The notes below the pieces were generated by a model. It made no database searches and was not told the DNA's origin. It was given only the letters and a program-made list of their open reading frames with translations. DNA of 64,000 bases from Planctomycetaceae bacterium (GTDB taxonomy: Bacteria > Planctomycetota > Planctomycetia > Planctomycetales > Planctomycetaceae), in assembly GCA_021732995.1 (NCBI GenBank), contig JAKFWA010000120.1, positions 62,001 through 126,000 of the forward strand. Reading direction: 5' to 3'. Each line of letters opens with the position of its first letter. Positions within the stretch are counted from its first letter, which is position 1. Made by a program: the position numbers and the translations under genes. Positions 20,184 to 29,716 of this stretch are shown piece after piece.

Positions 20184-20265
20184 GTTGCCGCTGTTCGATT
20201 GAGCTTTGGAAGAGGTTTCCTGGCTCCGTGTGTTCGAGAATGTTCCCCAAGCTGTGGATAGTGGA

Positions 20266-20796
20266 ATGACCGCTGAGCAAATTCAGGCTCTGCTGCAAGA
20301 ACGGTTCGGTGACAAGATCACCGGTGGAAACATGCAGGCGATTGATCCCTGGGTGGAAGTAAGCCCCAGCGCGATTGTCGACGTCTGCCGGTTTGCGAAG
20401 ACCGATTCACGGCTGCTCATGGAGCATCTCAACGACCTGACGGGCGTGGACTACTTCGAGCCGGACGCCGCGAAGCAGAAGAACTTCGGGCATCAGCCGC
20501 ATGTTGAGGTCGTCTATCACCTCTCCAGCTACACCCATAAACACAAGATCACGCTGAAGGTCATTCTGCCGCGCTGGCAGAACGACAAGGCCGGTGAATT
20601 GCCCGAGGTTCCGTCCGTGTCTGGAGTCTGGGGCATCGCCAACTGGCACGAACGCGAATGCTACGATCTGGTGGGAGTGAAGTTTCTCGGCCATCCCAAT
20701 CACACACGCATCCTGTGCGATGATGACTGGGTCGGTCATCCGCTCCGCAAAGACTATGAGTTTCCGCTGGAATTCCAGGGGATTCGCGGCAAGTAA
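20266..20796 (+). CDS. nuoC: NADH-quinone oxidoreductase subunit C
   Basis: A 176-residue peripheral-arm subunit of complex I. It has the 30-kDa subunit signatures: DLTGVDYFE, HVEVVYHLSS, PSVSGVWGIANWHERECYDLVGVKF and a C-terminal HPLRKDYEFPLEF. The ATG at 20266 gives the usual family length; a TTG at 20206 would add 20 residues unlike the family. It is a stand-alone subunit here, not fused to NuoD. Confidence 0.93.
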   Translation: MTAEQIQALLQERFGDKITGGNMQAIDPWVEVSPSAIVDVCRFAKTDSRLLMEHLNDLTGVDYFEPDAAKQKNFGHQPHVEVVYHLSSYTHKHKITLKVILPRWQNDKAGELPEVPSVSGVWGIANWHERECYDLVGVKFLGHPNHTRILCDDDWVGHPLRKDYEFPLEFQGIRGK

Positions 20797-20861
20797 GCGT
20801 TCGCAGTTTCAGCACGATCGATCACTCTGGCTACCTTTTTTGAGCACGGCGGACTCTCTCC

Positions 20862-22100
20862 ATGTCGCTGACAATTGAAGATCCTCGCGTTGTTGAGTTC
20901 GATGTTCGTACCGACGAAATGTTGGTGAACATGGGCCCGCAACACCCTAGTACGCACGGCGTGTTGCGTTTGCTGCTCCGTACCGACGGCGAAATCTGCT
21001 ACGAGGTCACTCCGTTCATCGGTTACCTGCATCGCTGTGCCGAGAAGATTGGTGAGAACCTGACTCCAGTCCAATGGGTGCCGTACACGGACCGCATGGA
21101 CTATCTCGCCGCCATGAATATGAACCTTGGCATGGCGCTGGCGGCCGAAAAGCTGCTGGGCATGGAAGTTCCGGAGAAAGCCAACTGTCTGCGCGTGATG
21201 ATTGGCGAACTGAATCGTGTCGCCAGCCACCTCGTCGGCATGGGCGCCTATGGTTTGGACTTGGGCACGTTCAGCCCGTTCCTGTACGCCTTCCGCGAAC
21301 GTGAAATCATTCTGGACCTCTTCGAAGAGGTTTGCGGCGCACGGCTGACCTACAGCTACATCACCGTTGGTGGCGTGACTCACGATCTGCCGAATCAGAT
21401 TCCGATTCCGCCAGGTCTCGCAGCGCTGATCGGCAAGAGTCCGAATACCAAGCTGTCGTGGATGGAAGCCTGCACGCTGTTCCTCGACTGGCTGGAGAAG
21501 CGTATCAGTGAGTATCACACGCTGCTGACGCGCAATCATATCTTCATCAAGCGTACGGCTGGCTTGGGCGTCCTCACTAAAGAGATGGCGATGGACTACG
21601 GCTGCACCGGACCGGTGTTGCGTGGTAGCGGTGTCGATTGGGACCTGCGTCGTGACGGCGATCCGTTCTATACCCGCATGTATCAAGGCTACAACTTCCA
21701 GATTCCGGTGGCGCCGTTCAAGGAAGCTCCGAACGAAGCGTTGCTGGGCGATAATTGGTGCCGCTTCTACGTCCGCATGATGGAAGTCGTGCAGTCGATC
21801 AGTCTGGTACGTCAGGCGATGGCCAAGTACCCCACGACCACTGGCACGTACCGCATGCCCCACAAGATGACCACCAAGCTGCCGAAGAACGAGGTCTATC
21901 TCGAGACCGAAGCTCCCCGCGGCGCGATGGGCTTCTACTTCGTCGGCAACGGCGACGCGAACCCTTATCGGGCTCGTGCGAAGAGTTCCTGCTTCTGCAA
22001 TCTCTCGATCACAGAGCCCATGTGCGAAGGCGTGCTGCTGGCCGACATTCCGGCAATCGTCGGCTCACTCGACATCGTGATGGGCGAAATAGATAGGTGA
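20862..22100 (+). CDS. nuoD: NADH-quinone oxidoreductase subunit D
   Basis: A 412-residue 49-kDa subunit that forms part of the quinone-binding pocket of complex I. It has MGPQHPSTHGVLRLLL at residues 25-40, GYLHRCAEKIGE, MGAYGLDLG, GCTGPVLRGSG and the C-terminal DIVMGEIDR, so the protein is full length. It is the last complex I gene visible; nuoB, E-H and J-N are not found. Downstream composition and gene content change at once, which makes the 3' end of this gene a probable junction with foreign DNA. Confidence 0.95.
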   Translation: MSLTIEDPRVVEFDVRTDEMLVNMGPQHPSTHGVLRLLLRTDGEICYEVTPFIGYLHRCAEKIGENLTPVQWVPYTDRMDYLAAMNMNLGMALAAEKLLGMEVPEKANCLRVMIGELNRVASHLVGMGAYGLDLGTFSPFLYAFREREIILDLFEEVCGARLTYSYITVGGVTHDLPNQIPIPPGLAALIGKSPNTKLSWMEACTLFLDWLEKRISEYHTLLTRNHIFIKRTAGLGVLTKEMAMDYGCTGPVLRGSGVDWDLRRDGDPFYTRMYQGYNFQIPVAPFKEAPNEALLGDNWCRFYVRMMEVVQSISLVRQAMAKYPTTTGTYRMPHKMTTKLPKNEVYLETEAPRGAMGFYFVGNGDANPYRARAKSSCFCNLSITEPMCEGVLLADIPAIVGSLDIVMGEIDR

Positions 22101-22842
22101 TGATTTTTGACGCAAGTTCCTTTGTGGATTGCGTTTGAGGGATTGTGAAAAGTTGCTGGAGTTGCGTGAATAGGGTGCATTTTGCAGTCTTAGGGTGCAT
22201 TTACGGTGCATCAGAATTCACGCTTTCGGCCTGCAATCTCGTCGATGTTCGCACCTACCTTGTATCGGTGCTTGGGACTGGCAGCAGACCCCCTGATGTC
22301 CTTTGAGTGGGCTCGTTGTTAAGTAGTTGCCTGCCTTACCAGTTCTCGCACTCCAGTCTTCATGCGGGCCAGATTTTTCCATTGAAGAGTGACCTTAGGC
22401 GTCGATTCAACTCGCTCGCTCCGGGACTCTGAAGACGAGTGACGGTGTCGAACATAGTGCGGCCTCAGCCGCCCACTCGGTGACCTTCCCTTGGTTCTCA
22501 ACTTGAGGCTGGGGAGAATCCGTCTAAGGTCGCTGTCTGGCTCGCAAAAGGCGTAGCTGCCAAATCGAGAACCTTGCTCTGATAAGTCGGAAGCATTGCT
22601 GGCATTCACGATTCGATGACGTCCTGTTCGGACCACGGACTTCGATCATCTGCCGTTCAAAGTCACCGACGCTCATCCTTCTCAGTTCTCACATCGAGAG
22701 GCCCGCTCCCAACACGGTCGAGTTGCGTCCGCTCTCCTGCATCAAGGAAGCACGACGACCAGCGATCAAAGCCTGTCACCAAGAAGGCGTGACGAATGGA
22801 CCCACTCCTACGGAGTCCGAGGACCGTTCGACAGGTGACACG
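22101..22842. other. 742-bp region with short direct repeats, no gene recognised
   Basis: No credible coding frame was seen. A 105-residue minus-strand frame at 22319-22636 is rich in Arg and Ser and matches nothing I recognise. Just after nuoD, TAGGGTGCATTT occurs at 22171-22182 and again at 22191-22202, and GGTGCAT follows at 22205. Such closely spaced repeats could be recombinase arm sites or other protein-binding sites. This is the boundary between core operon and accessory DNA. Confidence 0.5.
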
Positions 22843-23358
22843 ATGCAGCCAAACCCAGCCACAGTTACGAACTCTGCCACTTCGATGATGGCGAGGAAGA
22901 TAAGGCGAGGCTGGCTTGAAGTTGCTTCCGCTGCACTTGAAGCGGGTCAGACCGTCAGGATCACGAATACCGAACAGCGGCACGCCGAATTCAGAATGCT
23001 TGTCGATCGGTGCGGTACGAAGCGTCGTCCAATCGAGCGAGGCATCGGCAAGCAGTACTACCTCAAAGTGATCGAGAAAGGCGACTGGAGCATCCTTACT
23101 CTGATGGCCTTGCCTGAGCAGTCGGTTTGGGATTGGGCTGTGGAACGACAAGACATCCGCCCGAGCGAAGCCAAGAGTCGAAGAATTGTGTTCCCCCTAA
23201 TCGACATCGAATGCGAGAACTGCGGAGCCTACCTAGAAGCTCATTTCGACGTGCAGCAATCGTGCGATAGCTGCGGAGCGATCACGTTCCAACGCAGGTG
23301 GTGGGCTTGGAACCCGGCTTTGTCCGAGTGGTGCCGGATCGACGAAATCGACGACTAG
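22843..23358 (+). CDS. Zinc-ribbon hypothetical protein
   Basis: A 171-residue soluble protein of unknown function. The C-terminal part has a zinc ribbon with CENCGAY and CDSCGAI, about 20 residues apart, followed by a Trp-rich tail (RRWWAW). The N-terminal half is basic (MARKIRRGW). The ATG at 22843 is supported by AGGTGA upstream; an internal ATG pair at residues 15-16 is an alternative start. It is the first gene after the complex I break. Function not assigned. Confidence 0.6.
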   Translation: MQPNPATVTNSATSMMARKIRRGWLEVASAALEAGQTVRITNTEQRHAEFRMLVDRCGTKRRPIERGIGKQYYLKVIEKGDWSILTLMALPEQSVWDWAVERQDIRPSEAKSRRIVFPLIDIECENCGAYLEAHFDVQQSCDSCGAITFQRRWWAWNPALSEWCRIDEIDD

Positions 23359-23463
23359 TCCACTGGAGACGTGAGTCTTTTCGCCATTTTTCTTGAGCCA
23401 CTTCAAAGCTAGCTCTCGCTCTTACTGATAGAGACGTTCCTGTCACTACTTCGGAGTGAGATC

Positions 23464-23625
23464 GTGATTCAGCAAATTTGCGTGAACGCCGCCTTGGTGG
23501 TCGGTGGGGTGCTTGCTTTGGTGTTCCTTCAGGGGTTCATCATTGGCCTGTTCGAAGGGTTCGGACGCCGAGCAAGGCCCAAGTTGAGAATCTTCGTCGG
23601 CGAATGTCACGAAGACAGCAACTGA
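23464..23625 (+). CDS. Small single-pass membrane protein
   Basis: A 53-residue frame starting with GTG, with GGAGTGAG just upstream. It has one hydrophobic helix (ALVVGGVLALVFLQGFIIGL) and a basic tail GRRARPKLR. It is tightly placed before the zinc-ribbon membrane protein at 23659. No family is recognised; the ribosome site and helix are the only support. Confidence 0.4.
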   Translation: MIQQICVNAALVVGGVLALVFLQGFIIGLFEGFGRRARPKLRIFVGECHEDSN

Positions 23626-23658
23626 TGATTCACCCGCCTCTGATGTGAGGGACGTTGT

Positions 23659-23919
23659 ATGCAGTGTCCAAGTTGCGGTGCCGTGGTGCATCCTAACGCC
23701 AACTTCTGCCCAACTTGTGGGAGACCTGGGCCTCCAGACTCAGGGGCGGGCTGCTCCAATGTATTACTGATAGTTATCTTGATTTTTGGGGGTGGTGGGA
23801 TAGGAGTTTTCGGAGGCATTGGAGGTTTCGTCGGCTTTGTATTGGTCCTTATCCTTTGTTATGCCTTGTTCCTTGGTGCAGCCAAAGTTGTTGCCATGAT
23901 TTTGCGGCACTTCTCCTGA
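23659..23919 (+). CDS. Zinc-ribbon membrane protein
   Basis: An 86-residue protein. Residues 1-22 form a zinc ribbon (CPSCGAVVHPNANFCPTCG), followed by a Gly-rich linker and one long or two short membrane helices. The design resembles the many small zinc-ribbon plus helix proteins of planctomycetes and firmicutes, which have no known function. GAGGGACG precedes the ATG. Confidence 0.65.
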   Translation: MQCPSCGAVVHPNANFCPTCGRPGPPDSGAGCSNVLLIVILIFGGGGIGVFGGIGGFVGFVLVLILCYALFLGAAKVVAMILRHFS

Positions 23920-23923
23920 CACC

Positions 23924-24451
23924 TCAATCGTGACAGACCTCACCAATTCCAGCCGTTCGCCACGAAGGCGATGCTCGAAGCAAGCCGGATATCTCCGATG
24001 CCACCTTTGGATCGAGTTCAAGCAAGGTGACGATCGCCTCACAAGAAATGTGGGGCTCGTCATCGCATGCGATCCGACGCAGAGCGTTCTTTGCTGACGT
24101 GGTCATGATCAGCAGGTGACGCACAGCAAGAATCGCTGCCATTCGAGAGCGAGGATGTTTGTCTGTGAGCAGTCGCTCAATGATTCCGTGAAAGGGCTCG
24201 GCGTGTTCCTGGCCCATCTGCTCACACTGCTCACAGATAATGTCCAACACGAGACACTTCACGTTCGAGTCGTCGCCGTCTAACTCATTCTTGAGGGTGG
24301 CAACACAAGCATCCCAACCTTCCGAATGAATTCGACACCAAAGCTCTTGTGCTGTGTACGAGGTCACCGGCTCTGAGAGTTCTCTCAGCAGTCCAGGCAA
24401 TCTCTCAACGAACGAAACCATCAGGCATCCTTGGTTTTGCAGGGATCTCAT
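23924..24451 (-). CDS. HEAT-repeat-like protein
   Basis: A 175-residue alpha-helical protein with repeats of HEAT type (for example [13 protein letters not shown] and [14 protein letters not shown]). Its ATG overlaps the kinase stop codon in an ATGA, so it is translationally coupled to the kinase gene and probably works with it, as a partner or substrate. No signal peptide was found. The exact role is unknown. Confidence 0.65.
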   Translation of the reverse strand: MRSLQNQGCLMVSFVERLPGLLRELSEPVTSYTAQELWCRIHSEGWDACVATLKNELDGDDSNVKCLVLDIICEQCEQMGQEHAEPFHGIIERLLTDKHPRSRMAAILAVRHLLIMTTSAKNALRRIACDDEPHISCEAIVTLLELDPKVASEISGLLRASPSWRTAGIGEVCHD

Positions 24452-26154
24452 TTGGCTGGTTCTGTCATGACTTCCATGTGGCCGTCATTGCCTCGCCCGC
24501 TCAAGTCTCGGACGGTCCCAGCAACAGTCCTTTTCGGCTCATAGATCACCAACGTCTCAGCATCGGTCGAGAAGTCGTCATCAGGCTTGAAGCCGTTCCG
24601 ATATCGTTCGCCTTGGCTGATTCGCACGCTTCTGAGGTCACCCTTGAAGTAAGCAATCGGATTCGTGAGCCCTACGTTGCCGAGTACAAATTTTGCAAAT
24701 GAGTCGTTGGCACCGCCCGGCCCTGTGTGAACGAGTTTGCCATTCAAGTAGAGCCGAGTTTCGGCCTCGGTGAAGACGCCAGTGATGTGAGACCACTCGA
24801 CCGGTGGAACGGCGATGGGGGTGTTGATCATGCCGCCGATGTATTCGGCAGACAGGACGGAGCCGCAGATGCCAATGCCAACTCCGTACTTTGTTGGGAC
24901 ATCACTGCCGATGACGAATTGGCAATCCGAGCCTCTGTACGGATCTGGCTTCACCCAAGCTTCCAGTGTCACCGGAAGCTTTCGCTCTACTGGAGTGGTG
25001 ATTCGAGTGTGACCGTCAAAATGGATTGCAGAGTCACGGCCAGTAGACGGCCCGAGCAGGTTCCATGCGATGACTGCCCCGCCTACCAGCAAGACCAGCA
25101 ATACAAGACCCCGCATTAGCCACCGGCGTTGTTTTCGATCACGTTCAAGCCAGCTACGAAGTTCATTAGCCATCACTTCGGCAGACTGGAAGCGGTCGCC
25201 AGGATGCTTCTGCAAGGCTTTGTTGCAGATCACTTCGAGTGCTTGTGGCAATGATGAGTCGGCAACTCGCAACAGTGTCGGTTGTCGGAAGAGGATCTGT
25301 TCTCGCAGAGCTTCAGGTGTTCGAGCCTCAAATGGCGACCGGCCAGTCAAGAGTTCGAACAGCAAGACGCCAAGAGCGTGAACGTCGCATCGACCATCAA
25401 GAAGCTGGGTCTCTTGAGCGATCTGCTCGGGGGCCATGTACCCTAAGGTGCCGCTGGAAACCGACCGTCCTTTTTGAATCTCTTCCAAGGTACAACTCAC
25501 ACCGAAGTCGGCCACTTTTGGCTGGCCGTCATTGTCGATCAGAATGTTCTCGGGCTTTATATCTCTGTGAATACAACCTTGCTTATGAGCAGTATGCAGT
25601 GCCTCGGCCACTGTGGCGACCAGAATTACTGCTTCTTTCACTGATAGCTTCTTTGTGCGAACGACTTCGGCCAGGCTTCGTCCTTCAACCAGTTCGAACA
25701 CAAGGATCATTCTTCCTTCATGCTCACAGCAGTCGTAGACGCCGACAATGCAATTGTGTTTGAGTTTTGCGACCTTGCGGGCCTCATCTAAAAGTAGATC
25801 GCAGGTCGTGCGAGCATGGCCAATCTTCACGGCCACCGCTCGTTGAAGTTGAAGGTCGAATCCACGATAGACCTGTCCGTAACCACCTTGGCCTAACACC
25901 TCATCAAGGCGGTATCTGTTGCTCAGCACCAAGCCTGCGAAGTTCTTCGTTTCCCGACGATCCGTGAGAGGCCGACCTGCATCTTTTTTGAGCCAAGCGG
26001 TTTGCTTGAGGCCGTCAATCTTGGTCTGAAGTTCTGTAGTGAGGTGAGGGTGGTCGGTGCATAGCTCAGCCGCTGGAACGTCGTGTCCCTGATCGAATTC
26101 TTCTTCCCACTTCACCAGGAGGTCGGCCAGTAAATCTTGTTCGTCGTTATTCAA
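24448..26154 (-). CDS. Membrane Ser/Thr protein kinase with LamG-like extracytoplasmic domain
   Basis: A 568-residue Hanks-type kinase. Residues 80-340 are the kinase domain: [14 protein letters not shown] loop, VAVKIG lysine, [14 protein letters not shown] catalytic loop, KVADFG and [11 protein letters not shown] membrane helix ([19 protein letters not shown]) follows near residue 350. The outer part, from about residue 375, is a LamG/concanavalin-like fold ([24 protein letters not shown]). The start is a TTG at 26154 with GGAGG eight bases upstream, overlapping the sigma factor stop by eight bases. An ECF sigma followed by a kinase is a common planctomycete pair; the kinase probably senses an outside ligand and signals to the sigma factor. 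Confidence 0.88.
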   Translation of the reverse strand: MNNDEQDLLADLLVKWEEEFDQGHDVPAAELCTDHPHLTTELQTKIDGLKQTAWLKKDAGRPLTDRRETKNFAGLVLSNRYRLDEVLGQGGYGQVYRGFDLQLQRAVAVKIGHARTTCDLLLDEARKVAKLKHNCIVGVYDCCEHEGRMILVFELVEGRSLAEVVRTKKLSVKEAVILVATVAEALHTAHKQGCIHRDIKPENILIDNDGQPKVADFGVSCTLEEIQKGRSVSSGTLGYMAPEQIAQETQLLDGRCDVHALGVLLFELLTGRSPFEARTPEALREQILFRQPTLLRVADSSLPQALEVICNKALQKHPGDRFQSAEVMANELRSWLERDRKQRRWLMRGLVLLVLLVGGAVIAWNLLGPSTGRDSAIHFDGHTRITTPVERKLPVTLEAWVKPDPYRGSDCQFVIGSDVPTKYGVGIGICGSVLSAEYIGGMINTPIAVPPVEWSHITGVFTEAETRLYLNGKLVHTGPGGANDSFAKFVLGNVGLTNPIAYFKGDLRSVRISQGERYRNGFKPDDDFSTDAETLVIYEPKRTVAGTVRDLSGRGNDGHMEVMTEPAK

Positions 26155-26734
26155 GATCTTCGCCTCCTTGGAACTTGTCCTTCAGAAGGAGACGAGCTGA
26201 CTGCCAGCGACGCTTGAGTGTGGCCAAGCTAATGCCGAGAACGGCTGCGGCGTCCGCTTGCTTCAAGCCGTCGTACCAGAGCAGCGAAAAGACTTCTCGT
26301 TCGGCTTCTGGTAGCTCATCTACTGCTTGGTGGAACTCGGTCCAAGCACTGATCGTGTCGGGCTCGGACGAAGCTGCGTGCATGGCATCGGCGTCTAGGT
26401 CATCCAAGTCTTGGTTGGCACCAATTCCTTGAGGGCCGAAATAGCTTCGGGCCAGATCGATCAGTTCCCTGCGGATGTTGGCCGCTGCCAATCCATAGAA
26501 CTTTCGCACCGACTCCGGCCTTACTGTCGTTAAGGCTCGATGCAGTCTTAGAAGGCTGGCTTGGAGCACATCATCGGTGTCCGACCACCTTCCGACTCCT
26601 GGGTACTTCTGAAGCATCCGTCTCGCCATCACTCTGAGCCGTTCGCAAGCATGCTCAATGATTGTCCGCCGTGAGTCCGGGCAGCCTTCACTTAAGCGTT
26701 TAAGTTCGTTCTGTAAGTCTGTTGTGTGTCCCAA
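26147..26734 (-). CDS. ECF-type RNA polymerase sigma factor
   Basis: A 195-residue sigma factor with region 2 ([18 protein letters not shown]) and region 4 ([19 protein letters not shown], then [19 protein letters not shown]). The regions match the planctomycete ECF group paired with Ser/Thr kinases. The start is read as TTG at 26734 because AGGGAG lies seven bases upstream; the frame is open further upstream but that part is unlike sigma region 1. The gene overlaps the kinase, with no anti-sigma gene beside it, so control is likely by phosphorylation. Confidence 0.85.
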   Translation of the reverse strand: MGHTTDLQNELKRLSEGCPDSRRTIIEHACERLRVMARRMLQKYPGVGRWSDTDDVLQASLLRLHRALTTVRPESVRKFYGLAAANIRRELIDLARSYFGPQGIGANQDLDDLDADAMHAASSEPDTISAWTEFHQAVDELPEAEREVFSLLWYDGLKQADAAAVLGISLATLKRRWQSARLLLKDKFQGGEDLE

Positions 26735-27050
26735 TTTCTGCTCCCTGACACGGTGCCGATTGGCAAACCATCCGATCAGGAAGTTCGGGTCCGCCTCCAC
26801 CCTTCTGGGCGAGCAAGAGGCATCAAGTAGCTCACAGCGAGAGCAGCAAATCTGAGATTTCCACAAAAGTTGAGCCGTGGACCGAGTGGCTCTCGCTCAG
26901 TCTTTTGAGGGTGCTGTCATTGATCCCCGGTTTGGGCGGACCTAATGCAGAGCCATGACTGCGTTGCATGCTGTTCTTGCTGGGACGCCGGTCCACGCAG
27001 AAGTGAGATGGATGCAAAGCAAGGGCAGTTGGTCAGCCGAGGAATGGAAG

Positions 27051-27989
27051 ATGAATTTCTGTCTAACCTGTGGTCGACAAGTCGACTACTACGCCGCATT
27101 TTGCCCTGGTTGCGGATGCCCGAGTCCAGGCAAAGCCTGTGAAAACCTTCGGGCTGGATATGCCCTCACGTTCCTAGCGGGAGCAGCTTGGCGAGGACTA
27201 AAGAACCGGCTCGTGCCTGAGAAGAAGGTAACGATCACGCTTCTGTCCTGGCCAAACCCGCTCTCAGCAGGCGATGAGAGTCGAAGGGTTCTTAGCGAGG
27301 AGCACTATCCGCTGGACTCATGGGACACTTTCCTCCAATTCCATCAGGACAACAGCTTTCGTCCGATGGCTGAGATACTGAAGTCACATCTACCGGGGTA
27401 TCTCGCTCATTGCCGTCGGCAACCAGGGGAGACCGAAGGTGTTATATTGCCCAATTCGAACTTCACAGTTGAGGTGCTGCAACGGGTTTTAGGGGTCTCT
27501 GTAACTCTCCCCTCGCCACCCAAGAAGCTCCTGATGCCCCTCCCACCGTTCCCGACATGGTTTGACCGGCGTGGTCAGTTACGTTGCAGGCTGACGTACT
27601 ATGCCGTCCGGAAAGCCGATGCTCATCAGCTTGAGAACGACGAGCACCTGCAATCCTATCGAATGGTAGCCCCGGTGGATGATGATGGGCCGTTAGGAAT
27701 GAGCCGAATTGCCGTGGTCTATGACACCGAAGCAATGCTACTCATCAAGAATCAGGCGACAAATCAAACGCTCTGTTGTAGAGATGCTTTCGAAGGCGAG
27801 GTCATGCACTATTGGGAAGAATTGCAGGCAACCCATTACCAAGGGTGGGACGTCCCGACTGGGCATTTAGACCCGTCGCCGTGGAGCCACTTTAGATGCG
27901 TGGCAAAGGCTGTTACTCGTGAACAGGTAGAACAGATTGCTCACGGAGTGAGTGTATTTCTGAACGCTCAACGTCAGATGGGAAGATGA
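27051..27989 (+). CDS. Zinc-ribbon hypothetical protein
   Basis: A 312-residue soluble protein starting with a zinc ribbon (CLTCGRQVDYYAAFCPGCG). The rest has no recognised domain. It includes a Pro-rich stretch, several Trp and a late HYWEELQATHYQGWD segment, with no catalytic motif visible. The ATG at 27051 places the ribbon at the N-terminus; the frame is open 96 bases further upstream. It converges with the MFS gene. Confidence 0.6.
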   Translation: MNFCLTCGRQVDYYAAFCPGCGCPSPGKACENLRAGYALTFLAGAAWRGLKNRLVPEKKVTITLLSWPNPLSAGDESRRVLSEEHYPLDSWDTFLQFHQDNSFRPMAEILKSHLPGYLAHCRRQPGETEGVILPNSNFTVEVLQRVLGVSVTLPSPPKKLLMPLPPFPTWFDRRGQLRCRLTYYAVRKADAHQLENDEHLQSYRMVAPVDDDGPLGMSRIAVVYDTEAMLLIKNQATNQTLCCRDAFEGEVMHYWEELQATHYQGWDVPTGHLDPSPWSHFRCVAKAVTREQVEQIAHGVSVFLNAQRQMGR

Positions 27990-28059
27990 CAGTTGGAGTC
28001 GCCCTCTTCGCCTCGCTCGCAGCCACGCAGGAACATCTGCAACCGTCTAACTCCAACTG
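27990..28059. terminator. Inverted repeat between convergent genes
   Basis: CAGTTGGAGT and ACTCCAACTG form a perfect 10-bp inverted repeat with a loop of about 50 bases, lying exactly between the convergent zinc-ribbon and MFS genes. It is probably a shared bidirectional terminator, although neither side has a long T-run. Confidence 0.4.
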
Positions 28060-28063
28060 ATCT

Positions 28064-29290
28064 TTAGTTATCGGATCTCCGCTCGTGATCGGGGCGAGTC
28101 GTCACGAAGGCTCGATACAGCCACAGGTCGTAAATGATCTTCGTCGTCCCGGCTAAGAAGAACGGCACGCTTCGGAGCGTCTCATCAGCCAACAAGTAAC
28201 CAGCGATGAGCGGCGACAGAGCAGCACCAATTGACCGAGCCACCGTGGTCAATCCGGCTGCTGCCGACCTTTCATCAGGCTGTACGACTGCCATTGTGTA
28301 GGACTGCCGAGTGGGCACATCCATCTGCGAAATGCACGACCGTAGAAGCAAGATGGTCACAGCCAAGGTCGCATTTGGCATCATCGGGACGAGCAATAGC
28401 AGGACGTTGGATGGCAGATGCGTGAAAACCATCGTGTTGATGAGGCCGAAGCGGTTGGCCAGTCGGGCAGCAAACAAGGCTGAGAAGGCCCCCAGAAGAT
28501 TGGTTCCAAACAGCACGGCTCCCAGAGCAGCGGGTTCCAGGCCGAATCGAATATGCAGCCAGTATGCAACGATACTTTGGAGAATGAATCCGCCGCCGAA
28601 GGCATCCAGAGCAAACAATGCCGAGAGCCTCAGAACGACTCGATGGGAGCTGTGCAGGCCCATCCAACTGCGAGGTTTCGTGACTGCGATGGCAGGAGCT
28701 TCGGCGGCTCGGCTCAGGCAGAGAAACCCTGCTGCCAAAGCGAAGCCAGCAACGGCGTATCCCAGAACTATGGGGCGATAAACGTCGCTGCCCGTCCGAC
28801 CGAGCCGAGACATCCATTCGGCGACCAAACCTGCAACCAACGTCCCAACTGCTGCGGCCATCGAACCGGCAACGTGATACCAAGCAAAGGTCGTTGTTCG
28901 CACTTGGGCAGGAAGCGTCTCAGATAGTGCCGCTTGCTCAATCGCCAGGAACGGCCCAACGTCCTTATCGCTTGGACTTAGCACACCAATGGTGGCGACC
29001 AGCACGAGCACGTAGTAGGCCACCGGTAGCGAGAAGATCAGGCCGACCGAAGCCATCAACAACGCCCCGACAATCAGCATTCGCTTACGGCCCAGGCGAT
29101 CTGCTGCGGTGGTGATCCACAGCGACAGAGCCGTGTCGCCCAGAAGCGTCATGGTCATCAGCCAGCCGATCTGATCCTCTCGCAGTCCTCGGCTAGTCAA
29201 GTAGAGCATCAACACGACTGACAACGATCCGTAAGCAAACATCCTCAGGGTACGGGTTGCGAATAGCAGCCAGCCATCTCTCGTCAGCAT
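28064..29290 (-). CDS. MFS transporter
   Basis: A 408-residue integral membrane protein with about 12 hydrophobic helices. The major facilitator loop motif is visible as DRLGRKRMLIVGAL after helix 2. Sequence such as VQPDERSAAAGLTTVARSIGAALSP near helix 10 suits drug or metabolite efflux-type carriers. The substrate is unknown. It starts seven bases after the stop of a 57-residue membrane protein gene, so the two are co-transcribed. Confidence 0.85.
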   Translation of the reverse strand: MLTRDGWLLFATRTLRMFAYGSLSVVLMLYLTSRGLREDQIGWLMTMTLLGDTALSLWITTAADRLGRKRMLIVGALLMASVGLIFSLPVAYYVLVLVATIGVLSPSDKDVGPFLAIEQAALSETLPAQVRTTTFAWYHVAGSMAAAVGTLVAGLVAEWMSRLGRTGSDVYRPIVLGYAVAGFALAAGFLCLSRAAEAPAIAVTKPRSWMGLHSSHRVVLRLSALFALDAFGGGFILQSIVAYWLHIRFGLEPAALGAVLFGTNLLGAFSALFAARLANRFGLINTMVFTHLPSNVLLLLVPMMPNATLAVTILLLRSCISQMDVPTRQSYTMAVVQPDERSAAAGLTTVARSIGAALSPLIAGYLLADETLRSVPFFLAGTTKIIYDLWLYRAFVTTRPDHERRSDN

Positions 29291-29297
29291 GCAAGTA

Positions 29298-29471
29298 TCA
29301 GAGCATTTGAGGTTGTTTTGGCAAAACCACGATCAGCAGCGTGGCAACGGGGCCAAGAACGATGGAAACCAGCCACCACAACAACCCGCTACGGCCTTTC
29401 GACTGAGCCAGCCCAGCATTGATCAGCGATAGGGTTCCCCAGCCAATGAAGTACTGATGGTTTTCGTACAT
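29298..29471 (-). CDS. Small two-helix membrane protein
   Basis: A 57-residue frame, MYENHQYFIGWGTLSLINAG and onward, ending PKQPQML. It has two hydrophobic segments separated by the basic KGRSG, followed by WWLVSIVLGPVATLLIVV. This hairpin layout (a KGRS turn, then a helix with LGP) is common to small bacterial membrane proteins of unknown function. It ends seven bases before the MFS gene start. Confidence 0.6.
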   Translation of the reverse strand: MYENHQYFIGWGTLSLINAGLAQSKGRSGLLWWLVSIVLGPVATLLIVVLPKQPQML

Positions 29472-29716
29472 GGTGATGCTCTTCAGATTGTCGGCAGGCT
29501 TCAGTCACTTGGCCCAAGTTACTGGAACTGAGGAATAACCTCTCCTTGAACCTCAACCGTCTCCAAAAACATGTCCTTGGGACAAACCCACTGCCCAGGC
29601 TGCGAGCAGATAGCTCGGCAAGTACCATCCATACGAAGTCCGGTTAGTCGATCAACGGATTGGGCCTGTAAAGTTATGGGTTCACTACCGACGACGCTTG
29701 ATGAATAAGGTGTGTG

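Noticed and set aside
20862-22100. nuoD as truncated by the junction
   Set aside because: The protein ends in the normal family C-terminus DIVMGEIDR and has full length, so any insertion lies at or after its end.
22319-22636. 105-residue minus-strand frame after nuoD
   Set aside because: Composition is Arg/Ser-rich and irregular, no ribosome site, and no family is recognised.
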